A DNA stretch of 64,000 nt, taken from the NCBI RefSeq assembly GCF_024171885.1, contig NZ_JAMTCP010000027.1, forward strand, positions 1-64,000, in the 5' to 3' direction. Made by a program: the position numbers and the translations under genes. Every line of letters starts with the position of its first letter. Position 1 is the first letter of the stretch. Below, in pieces: positions 34,695 to 44,084 of the stretch. Under the pieces are notes generated by a model. That model was not told the DNA's origin. It saw nothing but the letters and a program-made list of their open reading frames with translations, and did not search any database. This stretch comes from Streptoalloteichus tenebrarius (GTDB lineage: Bacteria > Actinomycetota > Actinomycetes > Mycobacteriales > Pseudonocardiaceae).

Positions 34695-36338
34695 TCAGAA
34701 CGCGTCCGGCGGGACGTAGGCGCCCCACACGTCGCGCAGCGCGTGGCAGACCTCGCCGACGGTCGCCAGCTCCGCCAGCGCCTCCCTCATCGGGTACAGC
34801 ACGTTGTCCGCGCCCTCCGCCGCCGCACGGAGGGCGTCCAGTCTGTGGGACACGGCGCGCGCGGACCGCCGTCGGCGCAACGCGGCCAACCGTGCGCGCT
34901 GATGGTCCTCGATCGCCGGGTCGACCCGGAGCGGCTCGTACGGCTCCTCCTCGTCGACCGTGAACCGGTTGACGCCGACCACGACCCGTTCCCCGTCGTC
35001 GATCTGCCGGGCGATCGCGTAGGCGGCGCGTTCGATCTCCGCCTTCTGGAAGCCGCGCTCGATGGCGCGCACGGCGCCGCCGAGGTCCTCCACCCTCGCC
35101 AGCAGGGCGAGCACGTCCGCCTCGATCCGGTCGGTCATCGCCTCCACCGCGTAGGAGCCGGCGAACGGGTCGACGGTGGCGGTCAGGTCGGTCTCGTGCG
35201 CGAGGACCTGCTGCGTGCGCAACGCCAGCCGGGCGGCCTTCTCGGTGGGCAGCGCGATCGCCTCGTCGTAGGAGTTGGTGTGCAACGACTGCGTGCCGCC
35301 GAGCACCGCCGCCAACGCCTGGAGGGCGACCCGGACCAGGTTCACCTCGGGTTGCCGCGCGGTGAGCTGCACACCCGCGGTCTGCGTGTGGAACCGGAGC
35401 ATCTGGGAGCGGGGGTTGGCGGCCCCGAACTCCTCCCGCATGATCCTGGCCCAGATCCGGCGGGCGGCGCGGAACTTCGCCACCTCCTCCAGCAGGGTCG
35501 TGCGGGCGACGAAGAAGAACGACAGGCGCGGCGCGAACTCGTCGACCGCCATGCCGGCGCGGAGGGCGGCCCGCACGTACTCCGCGCCGTTGGCCAGGGT
35601 GAACGCGATCTCCTGCACGGGGGTCGCCCCCGCCTCGGCCATGTGGTAGCCGGAGATCGAGATGGTGTTCCACCGGGGGATCTCGGCCCGGCAGTAGGCG
35701 AACACGTCGGAGGTCAGCCGCAACGACGGGGCAGGGGGGAAGATGTAGGTGCCCCTGGCGACGTACTCCTTGAGCACGTCGTTCTGGACGGTGCCGGTCA
35801 GCCGGTGGCCGGGGACGCCCTGCTCCTCGCCGACGAGCTGGTAGAGCAGCAGCAGCACGGCCGCCGGCGAGTTGATCGTCATCGAGGTGGAGACCCCGTC
35901 GAGCGGGATGCCGGCGAACAGCGTCCGCACGTCGTCGAGCGAGTCGACCGCGACGCCGACCCTGCCGACCTCGCCGTGGGCCATCGGGTCGTCGGAGTCG
36001 TAGCCCATCTGCGTGGGCAGGTCGAAGGCCACCGACAGGCCGGTGGTGCCGGCCTCGATCAGCCGGTGGTAGCGGGCGTTGGACTCGGTGGCGGTGCCGA
36101 ACCCGGCGTACTGCCGCACGGTCCACGGCCGCCGGCGGTACATCTGCGGGTGGACGCCCCGGGTGAACGGGTACGCGCCGGGCTCGCCGAGCCGCCGCGC
36201 CAGCCCCTCCTGGCCGCCGGCCAGGTCGGCCGACCGGTACACGGGGCGGATCTCGAAGCCGGACTCGGCGAGCCTCCGCTCCCCCGGCTCCCCGCCGGTC
36301 CCCCGCGCCGGGCCGCCCGGCGCGTCCGCGTCGGTCAT
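34695..36338 (-). CDS. Acyl-CoA mutase large subunit without B12 domain (MCM/IcmA-like)
   Basis: A 547-residue mutase TIM-barrel subunit. Family motifs are [59 protein letters not shown] and [20 protein letters not shown]. It ends at residue 547 without the C-terminal cobalamin-binding domain found in MutB or MeaA, so like isobutyryl-CoA mutase IcmA it should need a separate small B12-binding subunit. None is in the window. ATG 36338 has GAGGAGG upstream. It probably rearranges methylmalonyl-, isobutyryl- or a related branched acyl-CoA; which one cannot be told from this reading. Confidence 0.9.
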   Translation of the reverse strand: MTDADAPGGPARGTGGEPGERRLAESGFEIRPVYRSADLAGGQEGLARRLGEPGAYPFTRGVHPQMYRRRPWTVRQYAGFGTATESNARYHRLIEAGTTGLSVAFDLPTQMGYDSDDPMAHGEVGRVGVAVDSLDDVRTLFAGIPLDGVSTSMTINSPAAVLLLLYQLVGEEQGVPGHRLTGTVQNDVLKEYVARGTYIFPPAPSLRLTSDVFAYCRAEIPRWNTISISGYHMAEAGATPVQEIAFTLANGAEYVRAALRAGMAVDEFAPRLSFFFVARTTLLEEVAKFRAARRIWARIMREEFGAANPRSQMLRFHTQTAGVQLTARQPEVNLVRVALQALAAVLGGTQSLHTNSYDEAIALPTEKAARLALRTQQVLAHETDLTATVDPFAGSYAVEAMTDRIEADVLALLARVEDLGGAVRAIERGFQKAEIERAAYAIARQIDDGERVVVGVNRFTVDEEEPYEPLRVDPAIEDHQRARLAALRRRRSARAVSHRLDALRAAAEGADNVLYPMREALAELATVGEVCHALRDVWGAYVPPDAF

Positions 36339-36409
36339 GACCGCCTCCTCCCCGGTCGCGTCCCGCGCCGGCGCGCCGGTCCCGCGCGGCGACAGGGCGA
36401 CCACGAGGT

Positions 36410-38452
36410 GTGGACAATGTGAACGTGCCCACGCCCGTCCCGGACCAGCCGGTGCAGCCCGACCAGCCCGAGCCGCGTCGTGTCGCCGGCCGCTACCGGC
36501 TCGACCACGTCATCGGGCGCGGCGCCATGGGCACCGTGTGGTCCGCGCACGACGAGATCCTGCGCCGCAGGGTGGCGGTGAAGGAGGTCCTGCTGCCGCC
36601 GGGCATCCCGGACCACGAGGCCGACGAGCTGCGCGAGCGCACCCTGCGCGAGGCCAGGGCGATCGCCGTGCTGTCCCACCCCAACGTCGTGACGCTGCAC
36701 GACGTGGTGCGGGAGAACGGCGAGCCGTTCGTCGTGATGGAGTTGCTGCCCTCCCGCAGCCTGGCCGCGCTGGTGCGCCGCCTCGGGCGGCTCAACACCC
36801 AGCAGGCCGCGGCCGTGGGGGACGCGGTGGCGGCCGCGCTCCAGGCCGCGCACCGGGCGGGCATCACCCATCGTGACATCAAGCCGGGCAACGTGCTCGT
36901 CGGCGACGACGGGCGGATCAAGCTGACCGACTTCGGCATCGCCCGCAACGTCGCCGAGGCGACGCTGACGAGCAAGGGCCTGATGCTGGGCTCTCCCGCC
37001 TACATCGCGCCGGAGATCGCCGCGGGGGAGCCGGTCACCCCGGCCGCCGACCTGTGGAGCCTGGGCGCGACGCTGTTCACCGCCGTCGAGGGGCAGCCGC
37101 CGTACGACGCCGACGGCAACCCGGTGGAGACGGTCAACCAGGTCGTCCACGGCGAGGTGCCCCGACCGACGTCGGCGGGGCCGCTGGAGCCGGTCATCAC
37201 CGGCCTGATGGTCAAGGACCCGCGGCGGCGGATCCCGCTGACCGAGGTGCGGCGCCGGCTGCACCCGCTGCTGCCCGACCCCGGCGCCCAGGTCTTCGAG
37301 CCGGACGACGGGGACGACGAGCCCGAGACCGGCGAGCGCGGGACGATGCGGGGCGCCCCGGTCGGCCTCACCGAGCCCGCCGGGGCGCGACGCGACCGCC
37401 CCGCCCCGCCCTCGGCCGACGCGCCCGGCGACGCCGCGGGTGACGCGGCCGGTGACGCGGCCGCCAGGGCCGCCGACGCGGCTGCCGCGGTGACCGAGCC
37501 GGACCTGCCCGACCTCTCGACGCCGCTCGCGGCCGACCCCGGGCCGCTGCCGTTCACCCCGCGCCCGCTGCCCACCGACCCGCCGACGCTGCTCACGCCC
37601 GACCCGGGACCCCTGCCCTTCCCGACCGACCCGCCCTCGGCGTCGGAGCCGGCGGCGCCGCTCGCGGCCGACCCGGGACCGCTGCCGTTCACGCCCCGCC
37701 CGGCCGTCGAGGAGCCGCCCACGGTCCTGGCCGCCGACCCGGGGCCGCTGCCCTTCCCCGAGCCACCGGCGCGCCGCGCGCCGAGGACGGCGGCCCGCCG
37801 CGCGGCGCTGCTCGCGCTCGCCCTGGTGCTGTTCGTCCTCGCGGCCGGCGGGGGGTTCGCGCTGGCCAGGATGGTCGCCGGCCGGTCGGTGATCCCGCAC
37901 TCGGTGCGGGTCCTCGTGCAGGACGCCGGCGGCTCGTCGCTGGACCTGGAGCCCAGGGAGGAGGTCGCGACGAGCACGAGCAACCCCGCCGGCGGCCGGT
38001 TCGCCATCCGGGTTCCGCGCGAGTGGCAGTTGTTCAAGGAGGGCAGCCCCGGCGCGCCGGTGCTGCGCTACGCCTCGTCGGACGGCCGGCGCGAGCTGGC
38101 CGTGGAGCGGCTGATCGACTTCTACCCCCGCAACGACGTTGGCGGCTACCTGACGGCGCTGCGCCGGTCCTTCCAGAGCGCCGGAGGCACGTTCGACCTG
38201 CGGGTGGACCAGGTGTTGCCCCCGGGATCGCCCGGCGCGGGCGAGGGGGCGCACGAGGTGCTGTACCGGACCGAGGAGCGCGGACACGGCAGGAACGCGG
38301 GGTCGGCGCAGCTCCGCAGCACCTTCGCCCACCTGCTGCCCCACACCGCCGACCTGTGGGTGGTCCGGCTCACCGTCCCGGTCGAGGAGGAGAACCGGGG
38401 GCGCACCGGCGTCTTCGACGAGGTGGCCAGCTCCTTCCGGGTGATCGGCTGA
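36410..38452 (+). CDS. Receptor-type Ser/Thr protein kinase (PknB family)
   Basis: A 680-residue membrane kinase. The kinase domain spans about 28-290: [10 protein letters not shown] loop, Lys58 in [15 protein letters not shown] (Asp156), LTDFGIAR (Asp174) and PAYIAPE. Residues 300-460 are a Pro/Asp-rich linker with four DPGPLPF repeats. A membrane helix lies at about 466-487. The outside domain of 190 residues begins about [18 protein letters not shown] and resembles PsbP/LpqN-like folds rather than PASTA repeats. The GTG at 36410 is used; GTG 36419, 10 nt after GAGG, is an alternative. It is divergent from the mutase gene. It presumably senses an extracellular cue. Confidence 0.92.
   Translation: MDNVNVPTPVPDQPVQPDQPEPRRVAGRYRLDHVIGRGAMGTVWSAHDEILRRRVAVKEVLLPPGIPDHEADELRERTLREARAIAVLSHPNVVTLHDVVRENGEPFVVMELLPSRSLAALVRRLGRLNTQQAAAVGDAVAAALQAAHRAGITHRDIKPGNVLVGDDGRIKLTDFGIARNVAEATLTSKGLMLGSPAYIAPEIAAGEPVTPAADLWSLGATLFTAVEGQPPYDADGNPVETVNQVVHGEVPRPTSAGPLEPVITGLMVKDPRRRIPLTEVRRRLHPLLPDPGAQVFEPDDGDDEPETGERGTMRGAPVGLTEPAGARRDRPAPPSADAPGDAAGDAAGDAAARAADAAAAVTEPDLPDLSTPLAADPGPLPFTPRPLPTDPPTLLTPDPGPLPFPTDPPSASEPAAPLAADPGPLPFTPRPAVEEPPTVLAADPGPLPFPEPPARRAPRTAARRAALLALALVLFVLAAGGGFALARMVAGRSVIPHSVRVLVQDAGGSSLDLEPREEVATSTSNPAGGRFAIRVPREWQLFKEGSPGAPVLRYASSDGRRELAVERLIDFYPRNDVGGYLTALRRSFQSAGGTFDLRVDQVLPPGSPGAGEGAHEVLYRTEERGHGRNAGSAQLRSTFAHLLPHTADLWVVRLTVPVEEENRGRTGVFDEVASSFRVIG
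37535..37756 (+). repeat. Coding repeats DPGPLPF in the kinase linker
   Basis: Four copies of DPGPLPF occur between residues 376 and 449, alternating with TPRP and PTDPP/PEPP segments. The spacing is irregular, so this is a degenerate protein repeat, not a simple DNA satellite. Confidence 0.85.
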
Positions 38453-38507
38453 CCCGGGGTGAGTCGGGGCCGGCGGCGCTCCCCCTCGGGAGGCCGCCCG
38501 CGCGGAC

Positions 38508-38513
38508 TACCCT
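38508..38513 (+). promoter_or_regulatory. -10 box for leaderless purine nucleoside phosphorylase gene
   Basis: TACCCT ends 8 nt before GTG 38522 and no ribosome site is present. Confidence 0.55.
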
Positions 38514-38521
38514 GACCGGCC

Positions 38522-39403
38522 GTGACCGGTAGCAGCACGAACCCGACCAGCGACCCGAGCGACGCCCCCGCCGTGGCGCTGCCCTCCAGTGACCCGGCGG
38601 TGAACCCCGCCGCCGACCCGACCGGCCTGGCGAGCGAGGCCGCCGCCGTGCTGGCCGAGCGCACCGGCGTGGCCCAGCACGACGTGGCCGTCGTGCTCGG
38701 CTCCGGCTGGCGGCCCGCCGCCGACCTGATCGGCGAGCCGGCCGCCGAGGTGCCCGTGGCCGACCTGCCCGGCTTCCTGCCGCCGACCGTCGTCGGCCAC
38801 GGCGGCACGTTGCGCTCGGTGCCGGTGAACGGCAAGAACGTCCTCGTCGTGCTCGGCCGCACCCACCTCTACGAGGGCAAGGGCGTGCCGCAGGTGGTGC
38901 ACGGCGTGCGGACCGCGGTACAGGCGGGCTGCAAGCTCGTCGTGCTGACCAACGCCGCGGGCGGCCTGCGCCAGGGCATGCGGGTGGGCCAGCCGGTGCT
39001 GATCAGCGACCACCTCAACCTGACGGCCACGTCCCCGCTGGTCGGCGCCACGTTCGTCGACCTCACCGACCTGTACTCGTCGCGGCTGCGCGCCGTGGCC
39101 AGGGAGATCGACCCCTCCCTGGAGGAGGGCGTGTACGCCGGCCTGCCGGGCCCGCACTTCGAGACCCCGGCGGAGATCCGGATGCTGCGCGGCATGGGCG
39201 CCGACCTGGTCGGCATGTCCACCGTGCTGGAGGCCATCGCGGCCCGCGCGGCCGGCGCCGAGGTGTTCGGCCTGTCGCTGGTGACCAACCTCGCGGCCGG
39301 TGTGACCGGTGAGCCGATCAACCACGAGGAGGTGCTGGAGGCCGGCAGGGCCGCCGCCAGCAGCATGGGCCGCCTGCTGCGCGAGCTGGTGGAGCGCGCG
39401 TGA
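38522..39403 (+). CDS. Purine nucleoside phosphorylase (trimeric family)
   Basis: A 293-residue PNP of the family that includes mycobacterial Rv3307. A 35-residue Ser/Pro-rich N-terminus precedes the domain: [61 protein letters not shown] and [18 protein letters not shown] with the Asn-less catalytic patch typical of class. It splits purine nucleosides with phosphate into base and (deoxy)ribose-1-phosphate. The stop overlaps the phosphohexomutase start (GTGA), which can convert the sugar-1-phosphate. Confidence 0.93.
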   Translation: MTGSSTNPTSDPSDAPAVALPSSDPAVNPAADPTGLASEAAAVLAERTGVAQHDVAVVLGSGWRPAADLIGEPAAEVPVADLPGFLPPTVVGHGGTLRSVPVNGKNVLVVLGRTHLYEGKGVPQVVHGVRTAVQAGCKLVVLTNAAGGLRQGMRVGQPVLISDHLNLTATSPLVGATFVDLTDLYSSRLRAVAREIDPSLEEGVYAGLPGPHFETPAEIRMLRGMGADLVGMSTVLEAIAARAAGAEVFGLSLVTNLAAGVTGEPINHEEVLEAGRAAASSMGRLLRELVERA

Positions 39404-41073
39404 GCCCGGCGGGCGGGGTGGACCCGGCGCTGCGGGACGCGGCGTTCCGGTGGATCGCCGACGACGTGGACCCGGCCGCCAGGGCCGAGCTCCAGCGGGT
39501 GCTGGCCTCGGCGCTGGCCGGGGACGCGGCGGCCGCCGACGACCTGGCCGACCGGATGGCCGGCCCGCTCCGGTTCGGCACGGCAGGGCTGCGCGGTCCG
39601 CTGCGCGCCGGCCAGAACGGGATGAACCGGGCGGTCGTGGTCAGGGCCACCGCGGGCCTGGCGGAGTGGCTGCGGGCGCACGGCCGCGCCGGCGGCGTCG
39701 TGGTGGTCGGGCGGGACGCCCGGCACGGCTCCGAGGAGTTCCACGCCGACGTGGCCGGTGTGCTGGCCGCGGCCGGGTTCGACGTCCGGGTGCTGCCCCG
39801 CCCGCTGCCCACGCCGGTGCTGGCGTTCGCCGTGCGCCGGCTGGACGCGGTGGCGGGGGTGCAGGTGACGGCCTCGCACAATCCGCCGGGGGACAACGGG
39901 TACAAGGTCTACCTGGACGCGGGCGCGCAGATCGTCCCGCCGGTGGACGCCGAGATCGAGGCCGCCATCGCGGCCTCGCCCGCGTCGGTCGCGGTCCCCC
40001 GCTCGACGGATTGGTCCACTGTGGACGAGTCTCTGGTCGAGGAGTACGTGGCCGGGGTCGCCGCGCTGCCCACGGGCACGGCCAGGGACCTTCGGGTGGC
40101 GTTGACGCCGTTGCACGGCGTCGGCGGCGAGACCGGCGTGCTCGCGTTGCGGGCGGCGGGGTTCACCGACGTGCACGTGACCGCGTCGCAGGCCGCTCCC
40201 GACCCCGACTTCCCGACGGTGTCGTTCCCGAACCCGGAGGAGCCGGGCGCGACGGACGCGCTCCTGGCCCTGGCGTCGGAGGTGGGCGCCGACCTCGCGG
40301 TGGCGCTGGACCCGGACGCGGACCGGTGCGCCCTCGGGGTGCGGGACCGGGACGGCCGCTGGCGGATGCTGCGCGGCGACGAGACCGGCGTGCTGCTCGG
40401 CGACCGCGTTCTGTCCACTTTGGATCGTTCAGCGCACCCCGATCCCCTGGTGGCCACGACGATCGTGTCGTCGTCGATGCTGCGCTCGGTCGCCGAGGCG
40501 CACGGCGCGCGGTACGACGAGACGCTGACCGGGTTCAAGTGGCTCGTGCGGGCCGGCGACGGCCGGGGCACCGGGCTGGTCTACGCCTACGAGGAGGCGC
40601 TGGGCCACTGCGTCGCGCCGGACCTGGTGCGGGACAAGGACGGCATCTCCGCCGCCGTGCTGGCCTGCGACCTCGCGGCGGAGCTGAAGGCGGCCGGCCG
40701 GACGCTGGTGGACGCCCTCGACGAGCTCGCCGTGCGGCACGGCCTGCACCTGACCGACCAGGTGTCGGTCCGCCTCGGTGCGATGGCCGAGGTCCAGTCG
40801 GCGATGGCGGCCCTGCGCGAGCGGGTGCCCGCCGAGGTCGGCGGCCGGCCGGTGACCGCGGAGGACCTGCGGCCCAGGGACAACACGCTGGCCCTGCGGG
40901 GCGAGGGCCTGCGGATCATGATCCGCCCCTCCGGGACCGAGCCGAAGCTCAAGGCGTACCTGGAGATCGTGGAGCGGGCGGAGAGCACGGCCGAGCTGGA
41001 CGCGGCGCGGGAACGCGGTCGCGCGGCGCTTCTGGCCCTGCGGGGCGACGTGGAGGCCCTGCTGCTGGGCTGA
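39400..41073 (+). CDS. Phosphohexomutase/phosphopentomutase-type (PmmB-like)
   Basis: A 557-residue alpha-D-phosphohexomutase family enzyme. GTASGLRG-type start is present as [19 protein letters not shown], the phosphoserine loop as [16 protein letters not shown] (Ser159), the metal loop as [12 protein letters not shown], and the sugar loop as [12 protein letters not shown]. The phosphate loop is [12 protein letters not shown]. Coupling to PNP by a 4-bp overlap suggests conversion of (deoxy)ribose-1-phosphate to the 5-phosphate, which DeoC at 49331 could cleave; mannose or glucose phosphates are alternatives. Corresponds to Rv3308. Confidence 0.92.
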   Translation: MSPAGGVDPALRDAAFRWIADDVDPAARAELQRVLASALAGDAAAADDLADRMAGPLRFGTAGLRGPLRAGQNGMNRAVVVRATAGLAEWLRAHGRAGGVVVVGRDARHGSEEFHADVAGVLAAAGFDVRVLPRPLPTPVLAFAVRRLDAVAGVQVTASHNPPGDNGYKVYLDAGAQIVPPVDAEIEAAIAASPASVAVPRSTDWSTVDESLVEEYVAGVAALPTGTARDLRVALTPLHGVGGETGVLALRAAGFTDVHVTASQAAPDPDFPTVSFPNPEEPGATDALLALASEVGADLAVALDPDADRCALGVRDRDGRWRMLRGDETGVLLGDRVLSTLDRSAHPDPLVATTIVSSSMLRSVAEAHGARYDETLTGFKWLVRAGDGRGTGLVYAYEEALGHCVAPDLVRDKDGISAAVLACDLAAELKAAGRTLVDALDELAVRHGLHLTDQVSVRLGAMAEVQSAMAALRERVPAEVGGRPVTAEDLRPRDNTLALRGEGLRIMIRPSGTEPKLKAYLEIVERAESTAELDAARERGRAALLALRGDVEALLLG

Positions 41074-41096
41074 CGCCTCCGGGCAATCGTCGACAG

Positions 41097-41143
41097 AACG
41101 TGGGGCCGTTGTCCGCGCCAGATGCGGACAACGGCCCCACGTT
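41097..41143 (+). terminator. Terminator with perfect 20-bp stem
   Basis: AACGTGGGGCCGTTGTCCGC pairs perfectly with 41124-41143 across the 7-nt loop GCCAGAT, 24 bp after the phosphohexomutase stop. Confidence 0.9.
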
Positions 41144-41145
41144 CG

Positions 41146-41249
41146 ATGTGATCCGTCCTCGGTGTGATCGGCCTTCGGTGTGATCCGTCTTGGTGCGTCC
41201 GACGGGGTGCGTCCGACGGGATGCGTCCGACGGGGTGCGCCCGACGGGG
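41146..41249. repeat. Two adjacent minisatellites (16 bp and 14 bp)
   Basis: Three degenerate 16-bp units (GTGTGATCGGCCTTCG type, 41146-41193) pass directly into four 14-bp units (TGCGTCCGACGGGG, 41194-41249). They sit between the terminator and the aldo-keto reductase stop. No coding role is seen. Confidence 0.85.
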
Positions 41250-41342
41250 TGCGGCGCTACCGGCGGTGGTCACCCTGGCGGTCGCCACCCCGGTGGTCGT
41301 CCCCCTGCCGGGCGTCGACCACCAGCGCGCAGCGGGCCCGGA

Positions 41343-42341
41343 TCACCGACGCACGAACTTCATGCCGTTCTCGTCGTAGCGGTCGCCGGCGACGGCGTCG
41401 AGCGGCACCGCGGCCTCCACCCGCTCCAGCTCCTCCGGGGAGAGCTCCAGCGTGGCGGCGGCGACGTTCTCCTCCAGGTACTTGCGGCGCTTCGTCCCCG
41501 GGATCGGCACGACGTCCGCGCCGCGGTGCTGCACCCACGCGAGCGCGAGCTGGCCGGGGGTCACGCCCCGCTCCGCGGCGAGCGCCCGCAGCGCGTCCAC
41601 GATGGCCAGGTTGCGCTCGAAGTTGCCGTCCCGGAACCGCGGGTAGTTCCGCTGGCGGAAGTCGTCCTCGCCCAGGTCGGCCGTGGAGGTGATCCGCCCG
41701 GTCAGGAACCCCCGTCCCAGCGGCGAGTACGGCACCAGGCCGACGCCCAGCTCGCGGCAGGTGGACACGACGCCATCCTCGATGTCCCTGCTCCACAGCG
41801 ACCACTCGCTCTGCACGGCCGCGATCGGGTGGACGGCGTGGGCGCGGCGGATGGTCTCCGGCGCCGCCTCGGACAGGCCCAGGTGCCGGACCTTGCCCGC
41901 CGCGACCAGCTCGGCCATCGCGCCGACGGTCTCCTCGATCGGCACGGTCGGGTCGATCCGGTGCGCGTAGTACAGGTCGATGTGGTCCACCCCGAGGCGG
42001 CGCAGCGAGGCGTCGCACGCCTGGCGGACGTACTCGGCGTCGCCCCGCACGCTCCGGCCGCGGGGGTCGTCGCTCCGGACGATGCCGAACTTGGTCGCCA
42101 GCACCACGCGGTCGCGCCGGTCGGCGATCGCCCGGCCGACGAGTTCCTCGTTCGCGCCCCTGCCGTACATGTCGGCGGTGTCGAGCAGGGTGACGCCCAG
42201 GTCGAGGGCGCGGTGGATGGTGGCGACGGACTCGGCGTCGTCGGTCGTGCCGTAGAACTCGCTCATGCCCATGCAGCCGAGGCCCTGGGCGGACACCTCC
42301 AGTGCGCCGAGACGTCGGGTGGGCAGGGCGGTGTCGGTCAT
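41343..42341 (-). CDS. Aldo/keto reductase
   Basis: A 332-residue NADPH-dependent reductase. The catalytic tetrad is visible as Asp54 and Tyr59 (LLDTADMYG), Lys84 (ATKFG) and His127 (YYAHRID). The cofactor-binding end includes [14 protein letters not shown]. Closest in pattern to the YakC/pyridoxal reductase-like group that reduces small aldehydes. ATG 42341 overlaps the MerR stop (ATGA), so it should be made with, and induced through, that regulator. Confidence 0.93.
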   Translation of the reverse strand: MTDTALPTRRLGALEVSAQGLGCMGMSEFYGTTDDAESVATIHRALDLGVTLLDTADMYGRGANEELVGRAIADRRDRVVLATKFGIVRSDDPRGRSVRGDAEYVRQACDASLRRLGVDHIDLYYAHRIDPTVPIEETVGAMAELVAAGKVRHLGLSEAAPETIRRAHAVHPIAAVQSEWSLWSRDIEDGVVSTCRELGVGLVPYSPLGRGFLTGRITSTADLGEDDFRQRNYPRFRDGNFERNLAIVDALRALAAERGVTPGQLALAWVQHRGADVVPIPGTKRRKYLEENVAAATLELSPEELERVEAAVPLDAVAGDRYDENGMKFVRR

Positions 42342-42748
42342 GCGGTCGCCTCCTCGGGCGTGGCGGCGGCGCGCTCGCGCGCGGCCTGGTCACGCAGGAT
42401 CTGGTCGTAGTTGTCGATCTTGTAGTTGAGGACGTCGAGGCAGGACCGGAGTTCGGCGATGCGCTCCAGCACGTCGGCGCGGTGCTCCACGAGGAGCTGC
42501 TTGCGGCGACCCGCCGTCATCACTCCCCGGTAGCGGAGCTGGGCGTACTCGCGCATCATCCGGATCGGCATGCCGGTCAGCCGGAGCTTGGTCAGGAAGT
42601 CCAGCCAGGTCAGGTCGGCGTCGGAGTAGACCCGTCGTCCACCGGAGTCCCTGGCCGGTGGTTCGAGCAGCCCGATGCGCTCGTAGTAGCGCAGGGTGTC
42701 GACCGAGAGGCCGGTGCGCTCGGCGGCCTGGGCTATCGAGTAGGTCAC
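42338..42748 (-). CDS. MerR-family transcriptional activator
   Basis: A 136-residue regulator. The N-terminal winged helix reads [20 protein letters not shown], followed by [20 protein letters not shown], and a coiled-coil dimerisation helix follows to the C-terminus. There is no Cys-rich metal motif, so a small-molecule or aldehyde signal is more likely than a metal. GTG 42748 is a leaderless start. The promoter has the 19-bp spacer typical of MerR control, implying self-activation of the MerR-reductase operon. Confidence 0.9.
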   Translation of the reverse strand: MTYSIAQAAERTGLSVDTLRYYERIGLLEPPARDSGGRRVYSDADLTWLDFLTKLRLTGMPIRMMREYAQLRYRGVMTAGRRKQLLVEHRADVLERIAELRSCLDVLNYKIDNYDQILRDQAARERAAATPEEATA

Positions 42749-42755
42749 GCCGACG

Positions 42756-42786
42756 ACGGTAGAAGTTGAAGCGCACTCCAGGTCAA
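42756..42786 (-). promoter_or_regulatory. MerR-type promoter with 19-bp spacer
   Basis: On the minus strand TTGACC (42786-42781) and TACCGT (42761-42756) are 19 bp apart, and the spacer holds an imperfect palindrome CTGGAGTGCGCTTCAA. The -10 is 7 nt before GTG 42748. Overlong spacers that need DNA untwisting are the hallmark of MerR-controlled promoters. Confidence 0.8.
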
Positions 42787-42849
42787 CCCGGTGGCGCGCG
42801 CATCCCGCGATTCCACCCCCCCGGATTCTCCTGGTGGAGGCGGGAAGAC

Positions 42850-43344
42850 TCAGCTCCGGCCGGCGTCCCCGAGTCGACGGCGGGCGCTGGTCGTGGCCGG
42901 GGTGACCGGGACGGACGTGGTCGCCGCGGCCATGCCGAAGGGCGGCATGTTCACGTAGACGGCCTCGGCGCTCCCCCGACGCACCTGGTAGGTCTCGTGC
43001 CAGACCCCGACCGTGCCGTCCGCGCCGACGCGCCGGTTGAAGTCCCGCCACGCGGGCGCGTGCGGGGCGGCCTGGTCGCCGGCGAAGGCCAGCAGGTGCT
43101 CCACGCTGCGCCAGTAGGTCAGCAGGAGCGTCGTCCTGCCGAACCAGGGGCGCCAGCCGAGCAGGCCGGCCTCGGGGTGCTCCGCCAGGTGCCGCAGCAT
43201 CCTCGGCATCGCCCGGAACACCGGCCACCACCGGTCGACCCGCAGGGGCCGGTTCACCCGCATCCCGATGAGGAAGACGGTCACGCCGTCCTCGGGGACC
43301 TCCGCCGTCCAGCGGCCAGCCCGCACCACCACGACAACCCCCAC
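42850..43344 (-). CDS. DUF4188 (monooxygenase-like) protein
   Basis: A 164-residue protein of the DUF4188 type: VTVFLIGMRVNRPLRVDRWW, then RMLRHLAEHPEAGLLGWRPW, then LLTYWRSVEHLLAFAGDQAA, and a C-terminal WHETYQV. The fold is related to small dimeric haem-degrading or antibiotic monooxygenases, but catalysis is unproven. GTG 43344 is the preferred start; an in-frame ATG at 43407 would overlap the divergent tetR gene. The TetR protein encoded divergently 56 bp away probably controls it. Confidence 0.8.
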   Translation of the reverse strand: MGVVVVVRAGRWTAEVPEDGVTVFLIGMRVNRPLRVDRWWPVFRAMPRMLRHLAEHPEAGLLGWRPWFGRTTLLLTYWRSVEHLLAFAGDQAAPHAPAWRDFNRRVGADGTVGVWHETYQVRRGSAEAVYVNMPPFGMAAATTSVPVTPATTSARRRLGDAGRS

Positions 43345-43388
43345 GCTGGTCAGACGTTTCAGAACAGCGTTATAAAACAGTGTCGCGA

Positions 43389-43394
43389 TACGGT
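43389..43394 (+). promoter_or_regulatory. -10 box for leaderless tetR
   Basis: TACGGT ends 6 nt before GTG 43401. The AT-rich CGTTATAAAACAG just upstream (43368-43380) stands out from the GC-rich background and is a likely operator region shared with the DUF4188 gene. Confidence 0.55.
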
Positions 43395-43400
43395 GGTCAA

Positions 43401-43997
43401 GTGCCACGGCCCAAGATCCACGACGAGGCCCTCCGGACGCGGCTGCTCGACCGCACCGGCGAGCTGCTGTCCGCCCACGGCCCGGACGCGCTGAGCCTGC
43501 GCCGGCTCGCCGCCGACGTGAACACCTCGACGACGGCCGTCTACTCGCTGTTCGGCGGCAAGGCCGGCCTGGTCGCCGAGGTGCACCGCGAGGCGTGGCG
43601 GCGGTTCGGGGCGCGGCTGGCCGAGGTCACCCCGTCCGACGACCCGGCGCGCGACCTGGTGGCACTGGGACACGCCTACCGGGCGAGCGCGCTGGCCGAC
43701 CCCCACCTCTACGGACTGCTGTTCGGCAGCCCGGTGCCGGACTACACGCCGGACCAGGAGACCAGGGAGGAGTCCATGGCCGCCTTCCGACCCCTGCTGG
43801 ACGCGGTGCGGCGCGGCGTCGACTGTGGACAGTTCGCGGCCGACCCCCCGGAACGCATGGCGCTCGCCTGCTGGGGCCAGGTGCACGGGCTGGTCTCCCT
43901 GGAACTCAACGGTTCCCTGCCCGAGGACGTCGACGTGGAGGGCGGTTACGACACGGCCCTGCGCGCGCTCGTCGAGGGCTGGCGACGCCGCCCCTGA
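43401..43997 (+). CDS. TetR-family regulator with WHG C-terminal domain
   Basis: A 198-residue repressor. The N-terminal helix-turn-helix reads LSLRRLAADVNTSTTAVYSL, then FGGKAGLVAEVHREAW. The C-terminal ligand domain has the WHG pattern (ALGHAYRASALADPHLYGLL, ending ACWGQVHGLVSLE). It is divergent from the DUF4188 gene with a short shared promoter, the usual design for local autoregulation. Confidence 0.9.
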   Translation: MPRPKIHDEALRTRLLDRTGELLSAHGPDALSLRRLAADVNTSTTAVYSLFGGKAGLVAEVHREAWRRFGARLAEVTPSDDPARDLVALGHAYRASALADPHLYGLLFGSPVPDYTPDQETREESMAAFRPLLDAVRRGVDCGQFAADPPERMALACWGQVHGLVSLELNGSLPEDVDVEGGYDTALRALVEGWRRRP

Positions 43998-44006
43998 GCG
44001 CGCCGG

Positions 44007-44040
44007 GAGGGGTCCCCGGGACGTCTCCCGGGGACCCCTC
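44007..44040. terminator. Bidirectional terminator between tetR and chitinase
   Basis: Perfect 15-bp stem (GAGGGGTCCCCGGGA and complement) with loop CGTC between two convergent genes. Confidence 0.85.
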
Positions 44041-44084
44041 GCGCGCGGGACGGGCGGAACGCCCGCCCCCGACGGATGACCGTC

